A stretch of DNA of 37,507 bases, taken from the NCBI RefSeq assembly GCF_900187975.1, contig NZ_FZPC01000047.1, positions 1-37,507 of the forward strand, written 5' to 3'. The stretch's first letter is position 1; each line of letters begins with the position of its first letter. This DNA is from Pseudomonas delhiensis (lineage in GTDB: Bacteria > Pseudomonadota > Gammaproteobacteria > Pseudomonadales > Pseudomonadaceae). The position numbers and the translations under genes were made by a program. Below the pieces are notes generated by a model. The model was not told where the DNA came from. It saw nothing but the letters and a program-made list of their open reading frames with translations, and made no database searches. This document shows, one piece after another, positions 16,749 to 26,191 of this stretch.

Positions 16749-17666
16749 ATGAAAAGTAAATTGTTGATGGCGTTTGCCGGGCTTCTGTTGCTGGGGGCGG
16801 TGGTGGTCGGTTACCTGGGGTTGTCCATCGGCCGGCCCGAGGCGCCGGCGGTGGCCAGCGAGCCCGTACCCGCCGTGGTTCCCACCGATGTCGACAAGTT
16901 GCAGAGAACCCCCGTGGTGGTGGTCACCCGCGACCTGCCGGCGCTGGCCGTGCTGGGCAAGGACGACCTGCGCCTGGAATACCTGCAGACCGCGCCGGTG
17001 GGCAGCTACACCAAGGCCGAAGCCCTGCTCGGCCAGCGCGTCTGGGTACCGGTGTCGGCCGGCAGCATCCTTTCCGGCGCGGTGCTGGAGCCCGGCGGGC
17101 CGCTGGCGCGGACCATCCGCCCGGACGAGCGGGCCATGGCCATCGCCGTGGACGACGTGGTCGGCGGCGGCGGTTTCGTGCTGCCGGGCGACTACGTCGA
17201 CGTGGTGCTCTACGTCGCCGACCAGCAGGGCATCCGGCGCGACATCCGCGCCCAGCTGGTGCTGCCGGGCGTGCGCGTACTCACCTATGGCGAGCAGATC
17301 GCCGTGGCCGGCGACGGCCAGGCCCGCCATGCCGACGACGGCAAGGACAAGGAACGCAAGGTGGCGCGCACCGCGGTGCTGGCGGTGCCGGCGAACGCCA
17401 CCGCGCGCCTCATGCTGGCCAGCCAGGCCGGTTCGCTGCGCCTGGCGGTACGCAGCAAGGACGAGAAGCTCTACGAGAAAGAGCAGCAGGGCAGCTACCT
17501 GCATACCGTCCTCAACCCCGCGAACACCGGGGCCGTGACGCTGGACCAGCTGCTCGGCCGCCGTCCGCCGGCGGCTCCGGCCGCCCCGCGCAGCCAGGCC
17601 CGGCCACGGGCCGCGGCGGGCGTGGCGGTCTACCGCGGCGGCACGGTTGCGCACGAGGCGCCTTGA
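16749..17666 (+). CDS. rcpC: Flp pilus assembly protein RcpC/CpaB
   Basis: This protein has 305 residues. It has one N-terminal membrane segment (about 4-24) and then a periplasmic SAF-type domain: VVVVTRDLPALAVLGKDDLRLEY and LLGQRVWVPVSAGSIL. A second conserved block follows from DERAMAIAVDDVVGGGGFVLPGDYVDVVLYV, typical of RcpC/CpaB. The C-terminus is Pro/Ala-rich. RcpC works with the RcpA secretin at the outer-membrane pore, possibly by contacting peptidoglycan. The ATG at 16749 was chosen because it gives the membrane segment; the ribosome site is poor. It is the first gene of the tad operon and lies 34 bases before rcpA. Confidence 0.92.
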   Translation: MKSKLLMAFAGLLLLGAVVVGYLGLSIGRPEAPAVASEPVPAVVPTDVDKLQRTPVVVVTRDLPALAVLGKDDLRLEYLQTAPVGSYTKAEALLGQRVWVPVSAGSILSGAVLEPGGPLARTIRPDERAMAIAVDDVVGGGGFVLPGDYVDVVLYVADQQGIRRDIRAQLVLPGVRVLTYGEQIAVAGDGQARHADDGKDKERKVARTAVLAVPANATARLMLASQAGSLRLAVRSKDEKLYEKEQQGSYLHTVLNPANTGAVTLDQLLGRRPPAAPAAPRSQARPRAAAGVAVYRGGTVAHEAP

Positions 17667-17700
17667 ATCAGCCCCTGGAGCAGGGAAAGGGAGTAGTAGG

Positions 17701-18966
17701 ATGGCTTGCAAGATGGGAGACCGGCGTCCGGCTGGTCGGGTAGGCGTCTGCCTCGCGGGCGTCATGGCATGGGCGCTGCTGGCTTCGGCGCAGGCCGCGC
17801 CCAAGGCCTGCGAAGGGCTGGCCCTGCTGCCGCAGAAACTGGTGCTGGCGGTGCAGCAGGGTGCCCAGCAGGACCAGCAGTTGCCGCTGCCGATCAAGCG
17901 CCTGGCCATTGGCGATCCGCAGATCGCCGACGTGCAGTTGCTGGACAAGCGCAATTTCCTGGTCACCGGCAAGGCCCAGGGGGAGACCAGCCTGCTGGTC
18001 TGGACCGGCTGCCCGGGCGACCCGCTGCGGGCCCAGGTGCAGGTGGCCGGGCGCTCGGTGCGTGACGTGGGCGCCGCCAGCGACGCTGCCGCCACGACCC
18101 TGCCCAGCCAGGTGCAGACCGACATCCGCTTCGTCGAGGTCAGCCGCAGCAAGCTCAAGCAGGCCAGCTCGTCCCTGGTGCGGCGCGGCTCCAACCTGTT
18201 CGTGCTCGGCGCGCCGGGCAGCCTGAGCGGCATCAGCGTCGGTTCCGACGGCGGCGTGAGCGGCAACTTCGGCACCGGCGACAGCGGCTTCAACGTCATC
18301 TGGGGCGGTGGCAGCAGCAAGGTCCTGGGCTTCCTCAACATGCTCGAGGGCAGCGGCTTCGCCTACACCCTGGCGCGCCCGAGCCTGGTGGCCACCAGCG
18401 GGCAGAGCGCGTCCTTCCTGGCCGGTGGCGAGTTCCCCATCCCGGTGCCCAACGGCAACAACGACAACATCACCATCGAGTACAAGGAATACGGCGTACG
18501 CCTGACCCTGACGCCGACGGTGATGTCCAGCGGGCGCATCGCCCTGAAGGTGGCGCCGGAGGTCAGCGAGCTGGACTTCTCCGCCGGGATCAAGACCGGC
18601 GGCATCGCGGTGCCGGCGCTCAACGTGCGGCGCACCGACACCAGCGTGAACCTCGCCGATGGCGAGAGCTTCGTGATCAGCGGCCTGATCAGCAGCAACA
18701 CGGTGAGCAACGTCGACAAGTTCCCCGGCCTGGGCAACCTGCCGGTGCTGGGCGCGTTCTTCCGCTCCTCGCAGTTGGACAAGGACGACCGCGAACTGCT
18801 GATGGTGGTCACCCCGCACCTGGTCCAGCCGCTGGCAGCCAACGCCAGCCTGCCCAGGCTGCCCGGCGAGGGCCTGCGCAAGTACGACCCCGGCTTCGGC
18901 GAGTTCTACTTCCTGGAGAACGGCCAGTTCGACGGCCGCGCTTCCGCCAACGGGATGTCCGAGTGA
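17701..18966 (+). CDS. rcpA: Flp pilus secretin RcpA/CpaC
   Basis: This protein has 421 residues. A Sec signal peptide (about 1-33, ending AQAA) is followed by the N-terminal pilus/BON-like region, with KRLAIGDPQIADVQLLDKRNFLVTG, and then a secretin core. The core shows VEVSRSKLKQ, the glycine-rich gate region around GNFGTGDSGFNVIWGGG, the motif ARPSLVATSGQSASFLAGGEFPIPVP and the late strand block FPGLGNLPVLGAFFRS. It forms the outer-membrane channel for the Flp fibre. AAGGGAG seven bases upstream supports the ATG at 17701. Its stop codon overlaps the tadZ start (TGATG). Confidence 0.94.
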   Translation: MACKMGDRRPAGRVGVCLAGVMAWALLASAQAAPKACEGLALLPQKLVLAVQQGAQQDQQLPLPIKRLAIGDPQIADVQLLDKRNFLVTGKAQGETSLLVWTGCPGDPLRAQVQVAGRSVRDVGAASDAAATTLPSQVQTDIRFVEVSRSKLKQASSSLVRRGSNLFVLGAPGSLSGISVGSDGGVSGNFGTGDSGFNVIWGGGSSKVLGFLNMLEGSGFAYTLARPSLVATSGQSASFLAGGEFPIPVPNGNNDNITIEYKEYGVRLTLTPTVMSSGRIALKVAPEVSELDFSAGIKTGGIAVPALNVRRTDTSVNLADGESFVISGLISSNTVSNVDKFPGLGNLPVLGAFFRSSQLDKDDRELLMVVTPHLVQPLAANASLPRLPGEGLRKYDPGFGEFYFLENGQFDGRASANGMSE

Positions 18967-20210
18967 TGGCCGGCGACCTGTTGGGGCGCGGCGGCAGCCG
19001 CGTGCCCGCCACGCCGGGCCGCAACGCCGGGCAGACCTTCGTCGCGCTGACCCAGCATGCGGGCGAGCTGGAGTGGCTGCAGAGCAGCCTGGCCAGCACC
19101 GGCCAGGTGGTCTGCGCCACCAGCGGCACCCTCGAGGAACTGCTGGCGCTGCTCGACGTGACCGGCGCCGGCGTGCTCTTCATCAGCCTGGGCAAGGCCA
19201 ACCTGATGGTGCACGGGGCCCTGATCGAGGGCCTGGTGTCGGCGCGGCCGCTGCTCTCGGTGGTGGCCGTGGGCGACGGCCTGGACAACCAGTTGGTGCT
19301 GGCGGCCATGCGCGCCGGCGCCCGCGACTTCATCACCTATGGCGCCCGTGCCAGCGAGCTGGGCGGGTTGGTCCGGCGCCTGGGCGGGCGCCTGCCCAGC
19401 GTGCCGGTGAGCGCCGTGCACCAGGGCGAGCTGGTCGCCCTGGCCTGCGCCCGGCCGGACGCCGACGGCGCCTTCGTCGCCCTGCACCTGGCGCTGGCCC
19501 TGCAGGCCCAGGCGGGCAACCGGGTGCTGCTGGTGGACATCGGCCAGCCGGCCGGCGAGGCCCTGGCCATCCTCGGCATGGACGCGCCCTTCACCTTCGC
19601 CGATGCCATGCGCAACCTGCGCCGCCTGGACCAGACGCTGATCGACAGCGCCTTCAGCCGCCACGAGTCCGGCCTGCGCCTGCTCAGCCTGACCGACGAG
19701 CCCGGGGTGCTGGAGCGCATGACCACCGCCGAGCTGTACCTGCTGCTGGGCAACCTGCGCACGGCCTTCAGCCACGTGCTGATCAACTTCACCGCCATGC
19801 CCGAAGGCGAGCTCGCCCGGCAATTGCTGCAGCAGGCCAGCCGCGTGCTGTGGCTGGTGGACCAGAGCGTGCCGGCGTGCCGCAAGGGCCTGGAAAGCCT
19901 GCGCCGCCTGCGCGAGAACAGCCAGGCGCTGCCCCCCGTCGAACTGCTGGTGGAGCGCTACCTGCCGGCGGTGCCGCCGGACCAGCAGGCGCTGTGCCGC
20001 ATGTTCGGCCTGGAGCTCTTCGGCGTGCTGCCGGCCTCGGCGGAGGCGCGCCTGCGGGCGAAGAACCTCGGCCGCAGCCTGTTCGAGGTGGCCCCGCGCG
20101 ACCCGCTGGCCATCAAGCTGCGCGCGCTGGCCGAGCCGCTCGGCGCGCTGGACGGCCAGCCGCGGCGGCGCTTCCCCTGGTTCGGCCGCTTCCGGGGCGC
20201 GCGCCCATGA
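18966..20210 (+). CDS. tadZ: TadZ/CpaE-like pilus localisation protein with degenerate P-loop
   Basis: This protein of 414 residues sits where TadZ is expected. It has an atypical receiver-like N-terminal half (about 20-140) and a MinD/ParA-like C-terminal half. In the ATPase half the strand VALACA is followed by RPDADGAF instead of a KGGxGKT Walker A loop, so both lysines and the Thr are missing. The next Asp in VLLVDIGQPAGEAL is kept. TadZ proteins place the Tad complex at the cell pole; this version probably does not hydrolyse ATP (inferred). The start is the ATG in TGATG at 18966; a GTG at 18963 is possible. It overlaps tadA by 4 bases. Confidence 0.88.
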   Translation: MAGDLLGRGGSRVPATPGRNAGQTFVALTQHAGELEWLQSSLASTGQVVCATSGTLEELLALLDVTGAGVLFISLGKANLMVHGALIEGLVSARPLLSVVAVGDGLDNQLVLAAMRAGARDFITYGARASELGGLVRRLGGRLPSVPVSAVHQGELVALACARPDADGAFVALHLALALQAQAGNRVLLVDIGQPAGEALAILGMDAPFTFADAMRNLRRLDQTLIDSAFSRHESGLRLLSLTDEPGVLERMTTAELYLLLGNLRTAFSHVLINFTAMPEGELARQLLQQASRVLWLVDQSVPACRKGLESLRRLRENSQALPPVELLVERYLPAVPPDQQALCRMFGLELFGVLPASAEARLRAKNLGRSLFEVAPRDPLAIKLRALAEPLGALDGQPRRRFPWFGRFRGARP

Positions 20211-21448
20211 ACTACGCCAGCAGCCTCGGTAGCCACGAGCAGGAGATGCAGCGCCTGAAGATGCGCCTGCACCGCTACATCATCGACGAGATCGACGAAG
20301 ACGGCGTGAACCTGCTGGAGGGCGCGCGGGCGGCGGTGGCCCAGTACGTCGCCGAGAAGGTCGGCGAGTACGCCGCGCGGCGCCAGCTGGCGATCTCCCG
20401 CTACGAGCTGGACCGCCTGGCCGAGGAGGTGGTGGACGAGCTGACCGGCTTCGGCCCGCTGGAAGTGCTGCTGCGCGACCCGGACATCAGCGAGATCCTG
20501 GTCAACGGCCCCGACCGCGTCTTCGTCGAGCAGCGCGGCCGCCTGTACCAGAGCGACCTGCGCTTCATCGACGCGCACCACGTGCAGCGCGTCATCCAGC
20601 GCATCCTGGTGCCGCTGGGCCGGCGCCTGGACGAGTCCAGCCCGATGGTCGACGCGCGCCTGCCCGACGGCAGCCGGGTCAACGCCATCATCCCGCCGGT
20701 GGCCCTGGACGGTCCCTGCCTCTCCATCCGCAAGTTCAGCAAGGAGCTGCTGCAGAGCGCCGACCTGCTGGCCTACCAGAGCGTCGACGAAGCGCTGCTG
20801 GCGTTCCTGCGCCAGGCCGTGGAGAACCGCTGCAACATCCTCATCAGCGGCGGCACCGGCACTGGCAAGACCACGCTGCTCAACGTGCTGAGCGGCTTCA
20901 TCGACGCGCGCGAGCGCATCGTCACCATCGAGGACACCGCCGAGCTGCAACTGGGCCACGACCACGTGGTGCGCCTGGAAACGCGGCCGCCGAACGCCGA
21001 GGGCTATGGCGAGGTGACCGCCCGCGACCTGATCCGCAACGCCCTGCGCATGCGCCCGGACCGCATCATCCTCGGCGAGATCCGCGGGGTGGAAGTGCTG
21101 GACGTGCTGCAGGCGATGAACACCGGCCACGACGGCTCGATGAGCACGGTGCACGCCAACTCGGCGATGGATTCGCTGCTGCGCATGGAAATGCTGGTGG
21201 GCCTGGCCGGGCACAAGCTGCCCGAGCAGACGCTGCGGCAGATGATCTGCGCGGCGCTGGACATCGTGGTGCAGATCACCCGCCAGGCCAACGGCCGGCG
21301 CTGCATCAGCGAAGTGCTGGAAGTGCTGGAGGTGCGCGACGGCATCTACGTCACCAACTCGCTGTTCAGCCTGGACAGGCGCGCCAGCGGCAGGTTCGTG
21401 CGCACCGGCGTGCCGTCCGGGGCGAAACTCCGCCAGGTGCCGGCATGA
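20207..21448 (+). CDS. tadA: TadA/CpaF secretion ATPase
   Basis: This 413-residue hexameric motor ATPase powers assembly of the Flp fibre at the inner membrane. The N-terminal domain contains [21 protein letters not shown]. The core has Walker [10 protein letters not shown] (Lys221), the Asp box VTIEDTAEL, Walker [11 protein letters not shown] and the His box STVHANSA, all intact. The length is normal for the family. Four-base overlaps (ATGA) link it to tadZ before and tadB after, which indicates coupled translation and fixed stoichiometry. Confidence 0.96.
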   Translation: MNYASSLGSHEQEMQRLKMRLHRYIIDEIDEDGVNLLEGARAAVAQYVAEKVGEYAARRQLAISRYELDRLAEEVVDELTGFGPLEVLLRDPDISEILVNGPDRVFVEQRGRLYQSDLRFIDAHHVQRVIQRILVPLGRRLDESSPMVDARLPDGSRVNAIIPPVALDGPCLSIRKFSKELLQSADLLAYQSVDEALLAFLRQAVENRCNILISGGTGTGKTTLLNVLSGFIDARERIVTIEDTAELQLGHDHVVRLETRPPNAEGYGEVTARDLIRNALRMRPDRIILGEIRGVEVLDVLQAMNTGHDGSMSTVHANSAMDSLLRMEMLVGLAGHKLPEQTLRQMICAALDIVVQITRQANGRRCISEVLEVLEVRDGIYVTNSLFSLDRRASGRFVRTGVPSGAKLRQVPA

Positions 21449-22341
21449 GCGGCGGCGTGTGGCTGCTGGCGGTCGCCAGTCTGGCGCTGGTGGGCCTTGC
21501 GCTGTTGCTGCTGGGGCTGGGCCTGCGCGCGCGCAACAATGAACAGGTGGTGCGCCGCCTGGTACCCGGCCAGGTCCTGGACGACGCCACCCGGGCGCGG
21601 CCGCGCACCCAGCACTGGCTGGTACGGCGCATGCGCCGCGCCGGCATCGTGCGCATGCGCCCCTGGCTGGCCGGGGCGGCGCTGGTGATGCTGGTGCTGG
21701 CCGTGCCGCTCGGGCGCCTGCTCAACGTGTTCGGCGTGCTGCTGGCCGTGCTGCTGGTGCTGGCGCTGTTCAACGGCCTGCTCGGTTTGCTGTATCGCCG
21801 CCGCCTGCAACGCATGATCCGGCAGATGCCGGCCTTCCTCGACCAGGTGGTGCGCAGCCTGCAGGCCGGGCGCACCCTGGGCGACGCCCTGGAGCAGGCG
21901 GTGGCGGCGGCCGACGACCCGCTGCGCTCGACCTTCGCCCGGGCCAGCAGCCACGTGCAGCTGGGCATCAGCCTGCCCGAGGCGCTGCAGGACATCGCCG
22001 AACTCTACGAGGTGGAAGAGCTGCACATCCTGGCCCTGGGCGTAGCGGTGAACTACCGCTACGGCGGCAACACCACGGAGCTGCTGGACAACATCATCAA
22101 GGTCATCCACGAACGCGAGAAGATCGGCCGCCAATTGCGCGCCATGACCGGCGAGACGCGCTTCAGCGCCCTGGTGCTGGCGGTGCTGCCGCTGGGCCTG
22201 GGGATGTACATCCTGGCCAGCAACCCCGGCTACCTGATGGCCATGTGGACGGACGGCTTCGGCCGCACGCTGCTGCTGGCCTCGCTGGGGCTGCAGGCGG
22301 TCGGCTGCGTTGCGCTCTGGCGCATGCTCAAGAGCGTGTAG
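21445..22341 (+). CDS. tadB: TadB inner-membrane pilus assembly protein
   Basis: This protein has 298 residues. An N-terminal membrane segment (about 5-27) is followed by a paired hydrophobic region (about 70-112), then the cytoplasmic T2SSF domain with MPAFLDQVVRSLQAGRTLGDAL and further helices. Two C-terminal membrane segments (about 240-258 and 272-295) follow. It is homologous to half of a GspF/PilC platform protein and pairs with TadC to form the platform that TadA drives. It starts inside the tadA stop codon (ATGA) and ends 10 bases before tadC. Confidence 0.94.
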   Translation: MSGGVWLLAVASLALVGLALLLLGLGLRARNNEQVVRRLVPGQVLDDATRARPRTQHWLVRRMRRAGIVRMRPWLAGAALVMLVLAVPLGRLLNVFGVLLAVLLVLALFNGLLGLLYRRRLQRMIRQMPAFLDQVVRSLQAGRTLGDALEQAVAAADDPLRSTFARASSHVQLGISLPEALQDIAELYEVEELHILALGVAVNYRYGGNTTELLDNIIKVIHEREKIGRQLRAMTGETRFSALVLAVLPLGLGMYILASNPGYLMAMWTDGFGRTLLLASLGLQAVGCVALWRMLKSV

Positions 22342-22351
22342 GAGGACGGAC

Positions 22352-23263
22352 ATGGACACGACCTGGTACGTACTCCTGGCCCTGCTGCTGTTCGGCGCGG
22401 CGCTGGCCCTGCTGGTGTCGCAGAGCCGCGCGGCCAACCGCGAGCAGCACCTGATCGAGCAGCGCCTGGGCGCCGCCGCGCAAGGCGGCGAGGACACGGC
22501 GCGCTGGGGCGCCCGGGCCATCGAGCGGTTCGGCGACGGTGCGCTGGGGCGGCGCCTGCGCCTGCGCGACCAGGAGGTCCACGACCTGCTGGCCCGCGCC
22601 GGCTGGAGCGGCAACCTGCCGCGCAGCCTCTACCAGGCCGCGCAGCTGGCCTCGCCGCTGCTGGCCTGCGCCCTGGCGGGGCTGGTCGGCCTGCTCAGGG
22701 GTGCCGCCCTGGACGACCTGCTGCTGCCGCTGGCCTTCGCCGCCGGCATCGGCTTCCTGCTGCCCAAGCGCGTGCTGGCGCACCTGGCGGACAAGCGCTG
22801 CCGGCGCCTGGCCGACGAGGTCATCGTGTTCATCCAGCTGATCCGCATCCTCTTCGACACCGGCCTGACGGTGGAGCAGGCGCTGCGGGTGGTCCGCCTG
22901 GAGGGCCGACACATCGTGCCGGTGCTGGCCGGGGAACTGGACCTGGTGCTGGCCCACGCCGACAGCGGCCTGGACCTGGCCGACGAGCTGGAACAGCTGG
23001 GCAGGCGCCTGCAGGTGGCCGAGCTGAGCGACTGCTGCGGCGTGCTGCGCCAGATGCTGCGCCAGGGCGGCAGCGCGCGCGCCTCGCTGGCGGCGCTGAA
23101 GGCACTGTTCGAGGACCGCCGGCTGACCTCGCTGCAGGAAAAGATCAGCAAGCTGTCGGCGAAGATGAGCCTGGTGATGATCGCCCTGCTGTTCCCGGCG
23201 CTGCTGATCATCCTGGCCGGGCCGGGGTTCATGGCCATCACCAAGGCACTGGGGGGAATGTGA
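22352..23263 (+). CDS. tadC: TadC inner-membrane pilus assembly protein
   Basis: This protein of 303 residues has an N-terminal membrane segment (about 5-24), a paired hydrophobic region (about 90-130), a T2SSF domain with ADEVIVFIQLIRILFDTGLTVEQALRVV and a C-terminal membrane segment (MIALLFPALLIILAGPGFM). It is the partner of TadB in the two-piece platform. GGAGGACGGA gives a strong ribosome site for the ATG at 22352. Its stop overlaps the tadD start (TGATG). Confidence 0.94.
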   Translation: MDTTWYVLLALLLFGAALALLVSQSRAANREQHLIEQRLGAAAQGGEDTARWGARAIERFGDGALGRRLRLRDQEVHDLLARAGWSGNLPRSLYQAAQLASPLLACALAGLVGLLRGAALDDLLLPLAFAAGIGFLLPKRVLAHLADKRCRRLADEVIVFIQLIRILFDTGLTVEQALRVVRLEGRHIVPVLAGELDLVLAHADSGLDLADELEQLGRRLQVAELSDCCGVLRQMLRQGGSARASLAALKALFEDRRLTSLQEKISKLSAKMSLVMIALLFPALLIILAGPGFMAITKALGGM

Positions 23264-24030
23264 TGAAGACGTTGTGCTTGCTGGGCCTGCTGGGCCTGGC
23301 GCTGGGCGGTTGCGCCAACCTGCCGGGCAACCTCGCCGACGGCCTGGCGGGCATCGGCCAGCGCTGCGGCGGCCAGTTGAGCCAGACCCAGGAACTGCAG
23401 CTGGACATGGCCCGCGACATGCTGCGCGAGGGCCGCCTGCACGCCGCCCTGGCGCACCTGGAGACACTCCCTGCCGATTCGCTGGAGGTGCGCGAAAGCA
23501 AGGCCACCGCGCTGCGCCGCATCGGCAGCCCGCGGGCCAGGGCCGAATACCAGGGCCTGCTCGGCACCTGCAAGGCCGGCGAGGCGCACCACGGCCTGGG
23601 CCAGATCGCCCTGGGCGAGAGCCGCATCGCCGAGGCCGAGCGCGAACTGCGCGAGGCGGCGCGGTTGCAGCCCACCGACCGGATGATCCGCAACGACCTG
23701 GGGGTGGTGCTGCTGCGCAAGGGCGACCGCGCGGGCGCGCGCTTCGAGTTCCTCACCGCCCTGGAACTGGACGGGGACGACAAGCTGCCGGCCTCCAACC
23801 TGCTCAGCCTGCTGCTGCTGGAAGGCAGGAACGCCCAGGCCACGGCGCTGGCCGAGAAGGCGCGGCTGACCGACGAGCAGGTACGCCAGGCCCGCCAGCG
23901 CGCCGACGCGCTCAGGGCCGGCGCCGCGCCGCCGCGGGTGGCGCAGGCGGCGGACAGCGCCAGCGTGGCGCAGGTCCAGGTGCAGGCGCAGCCCCTGCCC
24001 AGGCCGCTGGTGGAACGGCAGGCAAGGTAA
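23263..24030 (+). CDS. tadD: TadD TPR lipoprotein
   Basis: This lipoprotein has 255 residues. The signal peptide ends in a lipobox with the acylated Cys17 (LALGGC), which anchors it in a membrane, probably the outer one. The rest is helical with tetratricopeptide-like repeats, clearest around 105-185 (GLGQIALGESRIAEAERELREAA and RNDLGVVLLRKGDRAGARFEF). In the Tad system TadD acts as a pilotin or scaffold for the secretin. The start is the ATG in TGATG at 23263, with GGGGGGA upstream. A 60-base gap separates it from the DUF3613 gene. Confidence 0.92.
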   Translation: MKTLCLLGLLGLALGGCANLPGNLADGLAGIGQRCGGQLSQTQELQLDMARDMLREGRLHAALAHLETLPADSLEVRESKATALRRIGSPRARAEYQGLLGTCKAGEAHHGLGQIALGESRIAEAERELREAARLQPTDRMIRNDLGVVLLRKGDRAGARFEFLTALELDGDDKLPASNLLSLLLLEGRNAQATALAEKARLTDEQVRQARQRADALRAGAAPPRVAQAADSASVAQVQVQAQPLPRPLVERQAR

Positions 24031-24090
24031 TCGACGGCGGGTGCCCGGCCACAAGGCGGCCAGGGCCCGCGATGGAAGCGGAGAGTAGCT

Positions 24091-24372
24091 ATGAAACGGA
24101 TCATCCTCACGGGCCTTCTGCTGGCCGCCCCCCTGTCCCTCGGCGCCACCGAATCGGTGCGCTCGCAACCGGCCGGCAGCACCCGCGACCAGTGGGAAGT
24201 CGAGCAGTGGCTGCAACTGCAGCGCAGCGGCCGGCAGGCCTCGGCCAACCGCCAGGCCGCCACCCCGGCCGAGCGCGACCGCGCCTACCGGCGCTACCTG
24301 GACAGCTACAGCCACCCGATCCCCGAGTACCTGCTGGACGAGAACCAGGGTTTCAGCACCGGCAGCAAGTGA
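24091..24372 (+). CDS. DUF3613 small secreted protein of the tad locus
   Basis: This 93-residue protein has a cleavable signal peptide (KRIILTGLLLAAPLSLGA, cut near 19). The mature part is about 75 residues, with DQWEVEQWLQLQRSGRQAS, AERDRAYRRYLDSYSHPIPEYL and GFSTGSK. This is the pattern of DUF3613 proteins found only with tad loci in pseudomonads and relatives, at the place of PA4298. It has no cysteines and no known motif, and its function is unknown. GGAGAGTAGCT precedes the ATG. It is followed after 23 bases by tadG. Confidence 0.82.
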   Translation: MKRIILTGLLLAAPLSLGATESVRSQPAGSTRDQWEVEQWLQLQRSGRQASANRQAATPAERDRAYRRYLDSYSHPIPEYLLDENQGFSTGSK

Positions 24373-24395
24373 TGCCCGACGTCAAGGAGATGTCC

Positions 24396-26165
24396 ATGTT
24401 CGGCAAGCGGCAGCGCGGCGCGATCGGTGTGCTGGCGGCATTGACCCTGCTGTTGGTGCTGATCTGCATGGCCCTGGTGGTGGACACCGGGCGCCTGTAC
24501 CTGGAGCAGCGCAAGCTGCAGCGGGTGGCCGACATGGCGGCGCTGGAGAGCGCCACCCAGAGCGGCATGTGCGCCGCCCCGGGCAGCGTCGACGTGCAGG
24601 CGCTGGCCCTGGCCAGCGCGCGGCGCAACGGCTTGCCCGACGACGGCCGGCTGGTCGCGGGCCTCGGCGACGTGGACCTCGACGCCAGCGGCCGGCAGCG
24701 CGTCTTCCGCGCTGCCAACACCAGCTGGAACGACTCGGTGCGCGTCGTCGCCAGCCGTACGGTGCCCTCGAGCCTGCTGCTCAACGTCGCCGCGGTGTTC
24801 GGCGCCGGGACGCCGACCCAGGTCACCCTGCAGGCCCAGGCGGTGGCCAGGCGCCAGGCGCTGGCGGGGCTGTCGGCGGGCAGCGGCCTGCTGCGCCTGG
24901 ACAGCACCAGCTCGCCCCTGCTCAATGCCCTGCTCGGCGGCCTGCTGGGCACCACCCTGAACCTCGACGTGGTGACCTACCAGGGCATCGCCGGGGCCAA
25001 CGTCAACCTGCTAGCCCTGGGCGAGCAGCTGCAGGCGGCCGGCGTCGACCTCGACCTCGGCTCGGTGGACAGCCTGCTGGACGCCGACGTCGGCGTGGCG
25101 CAGCTGCTCCAGGCCGCCATCGACGCCGCCGACGCCTCGCAGGTCGCCGGCGTCAACCTGGCCCTGCTGCGCAGCGCGCTCGCCAGCATCAAGGTACCCT
25201 CGGCGAACCTGAGCCTGGGGCAGATCATCAGCGTCGTCGCCCCGGACAGTGCACGCGACGCGGCCCTGGGCGCCGACGTCAACCTGCTGGACCTGCTGAT
25301 GGCCACGGCGCTGGTGGCCAACAAGGAACATGCGCTGGCGATTCCCGGCCTGACGCTGAACGTGCCGGGGGTGACCAGCCTGACGGTGAAGCTCAGGGTG
25401 ATCAGCCCGCCGACCATCGCCATCGGCTATCCGGGCAAGAATGCCAACGGGCAATGGCGGACCCTGGCCAACTCGGTGCAGGTGGCCCTGAACGCAGTGG
25501 CCGACGTGGACCTGCTCAAGCTGGGGCTGGTCAACGCCCACGTCGACCTGGGCGCGACCGTGGCCCAGGGGTACGCGGCCCTGGACAGCGTCACCTGCGG
25601 CGGCGCCTGGAACGCCTCGCGGGTAGCGGTCAAGGCGCAGCCCGGCGTGGCGGCAGTGGCGCTCAACGACCTGAGCGTGAAGCTGCTGGGCAACGGCCAG
25701 GCCTACCTGGCCAAGGTGTCGGTCAATACCAGCAAGGGCACGGTGGCGCTCGAAGCCCCCGGCGAGCAAGCGCTGACCTTCGACATCGCCTCGCCGGCCG
25801 ACCTGCCCAGCGCGGTGCAGCGCGTGCAAAGCCCCCTGGGCGCCTCGCTGGCGGCGGGCATCGCCAGCCTGTCGCAGAACCTGCAGCTCTCCGTCGAGCT
25901 CAACACCCAGGGCCTGCTGTGCAAGGCGCCCCTGGTCGGCTGGCTGCTCTGCCCACTGGGGAAACTGCTCGACGGCGTGGTCGGCGGCCTCGTCAATTCG
26001 CTGGCCGACCTGACCAGCCTGCTGACCCAGGCGCTGGCCTCGGTGCTCGCCAGCCTGGGCAGCCAGCTGATCGACCCGTTGCTGCAGTTGCTGGGCATCC
26101 AGACCGGCACCCTCGACGTGCGCATCATCGACCTGCGGACACCGGGCGCCGCGCTGGTGATCTAG
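24396..26165 (+). CDS. tadG: TadG-like pilus-associated membrane protein
   Basis: This protein has 589 residues. The N-terminal Tad/TadE-like segment RQRGAIGVLAALTLLLVLICMALVVDTGRLYLEQRKLQRVADMAALE is the hallmark of the family: a single membrane helix followed by a periplasmic part. The long C-terminal part is rich in Leu, Val and Ala and contains repeated amphipathic units. It has Cys near residues 66, 410, 510 and 521 that could form disulphides. No von Willebrand domain was recognised. AAGGAG is six bases before the ATG at 24396; in-frame ATGs at 24372 and 24390 are less well placed. The next gene begins 27 bases on. Confidence 0.87.
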   Translation: MFGKRQRGAIGVLAALTLLLVLICMALVVDTGRLYLEQRKLQRVADMAALESATQSGMCAAPGSVDVQALALASARRNGLPDDGRLVAGLGDVDLDASGRQRVFRAANTSWNDSVRVVASRTVPSSLLLNVAAVFGAGTPTQVTLQAQAVARRQALAGLSAGSGLLRLDSTSSPLLNALLGGLLGTTLNLDVVTYQGIAGANVNLLALGEQLQAAGVDLDLGSVDSLLDADVGVAQLLQAAIDAADASQVAGVNLALLRSALASIKVPSANLSLGQIISVVAPDSARDAALGADVNLLDLLMATALVANKEHALAIPGLTLNVPGVTSLTVKLRVISPPTIAIGYPGKNANGQWRTLANSVQVALNAVADVDLLKLGLVNAHVDLGATVAQGYAALDSVTCGGAWNASRVAVKAQPGVAAVALNDLSVKLLGNGQAYLAKVSVNTSKGTVALEAPGEQALTFDIASPADLPSAVQRVQSPLGASLAAGIASLSQNLQLSVELNTQGLLCKAPLVGWLLCPLGKLLDGVVGGLVNSLADLTSLLTQALASVLASLGSQLIDPLLQLLGIQTGTLDVRIIDLRTPGAALVI

Positions 26166-26191
26166 GCAACAACGACTCTACGGGGGAACCC

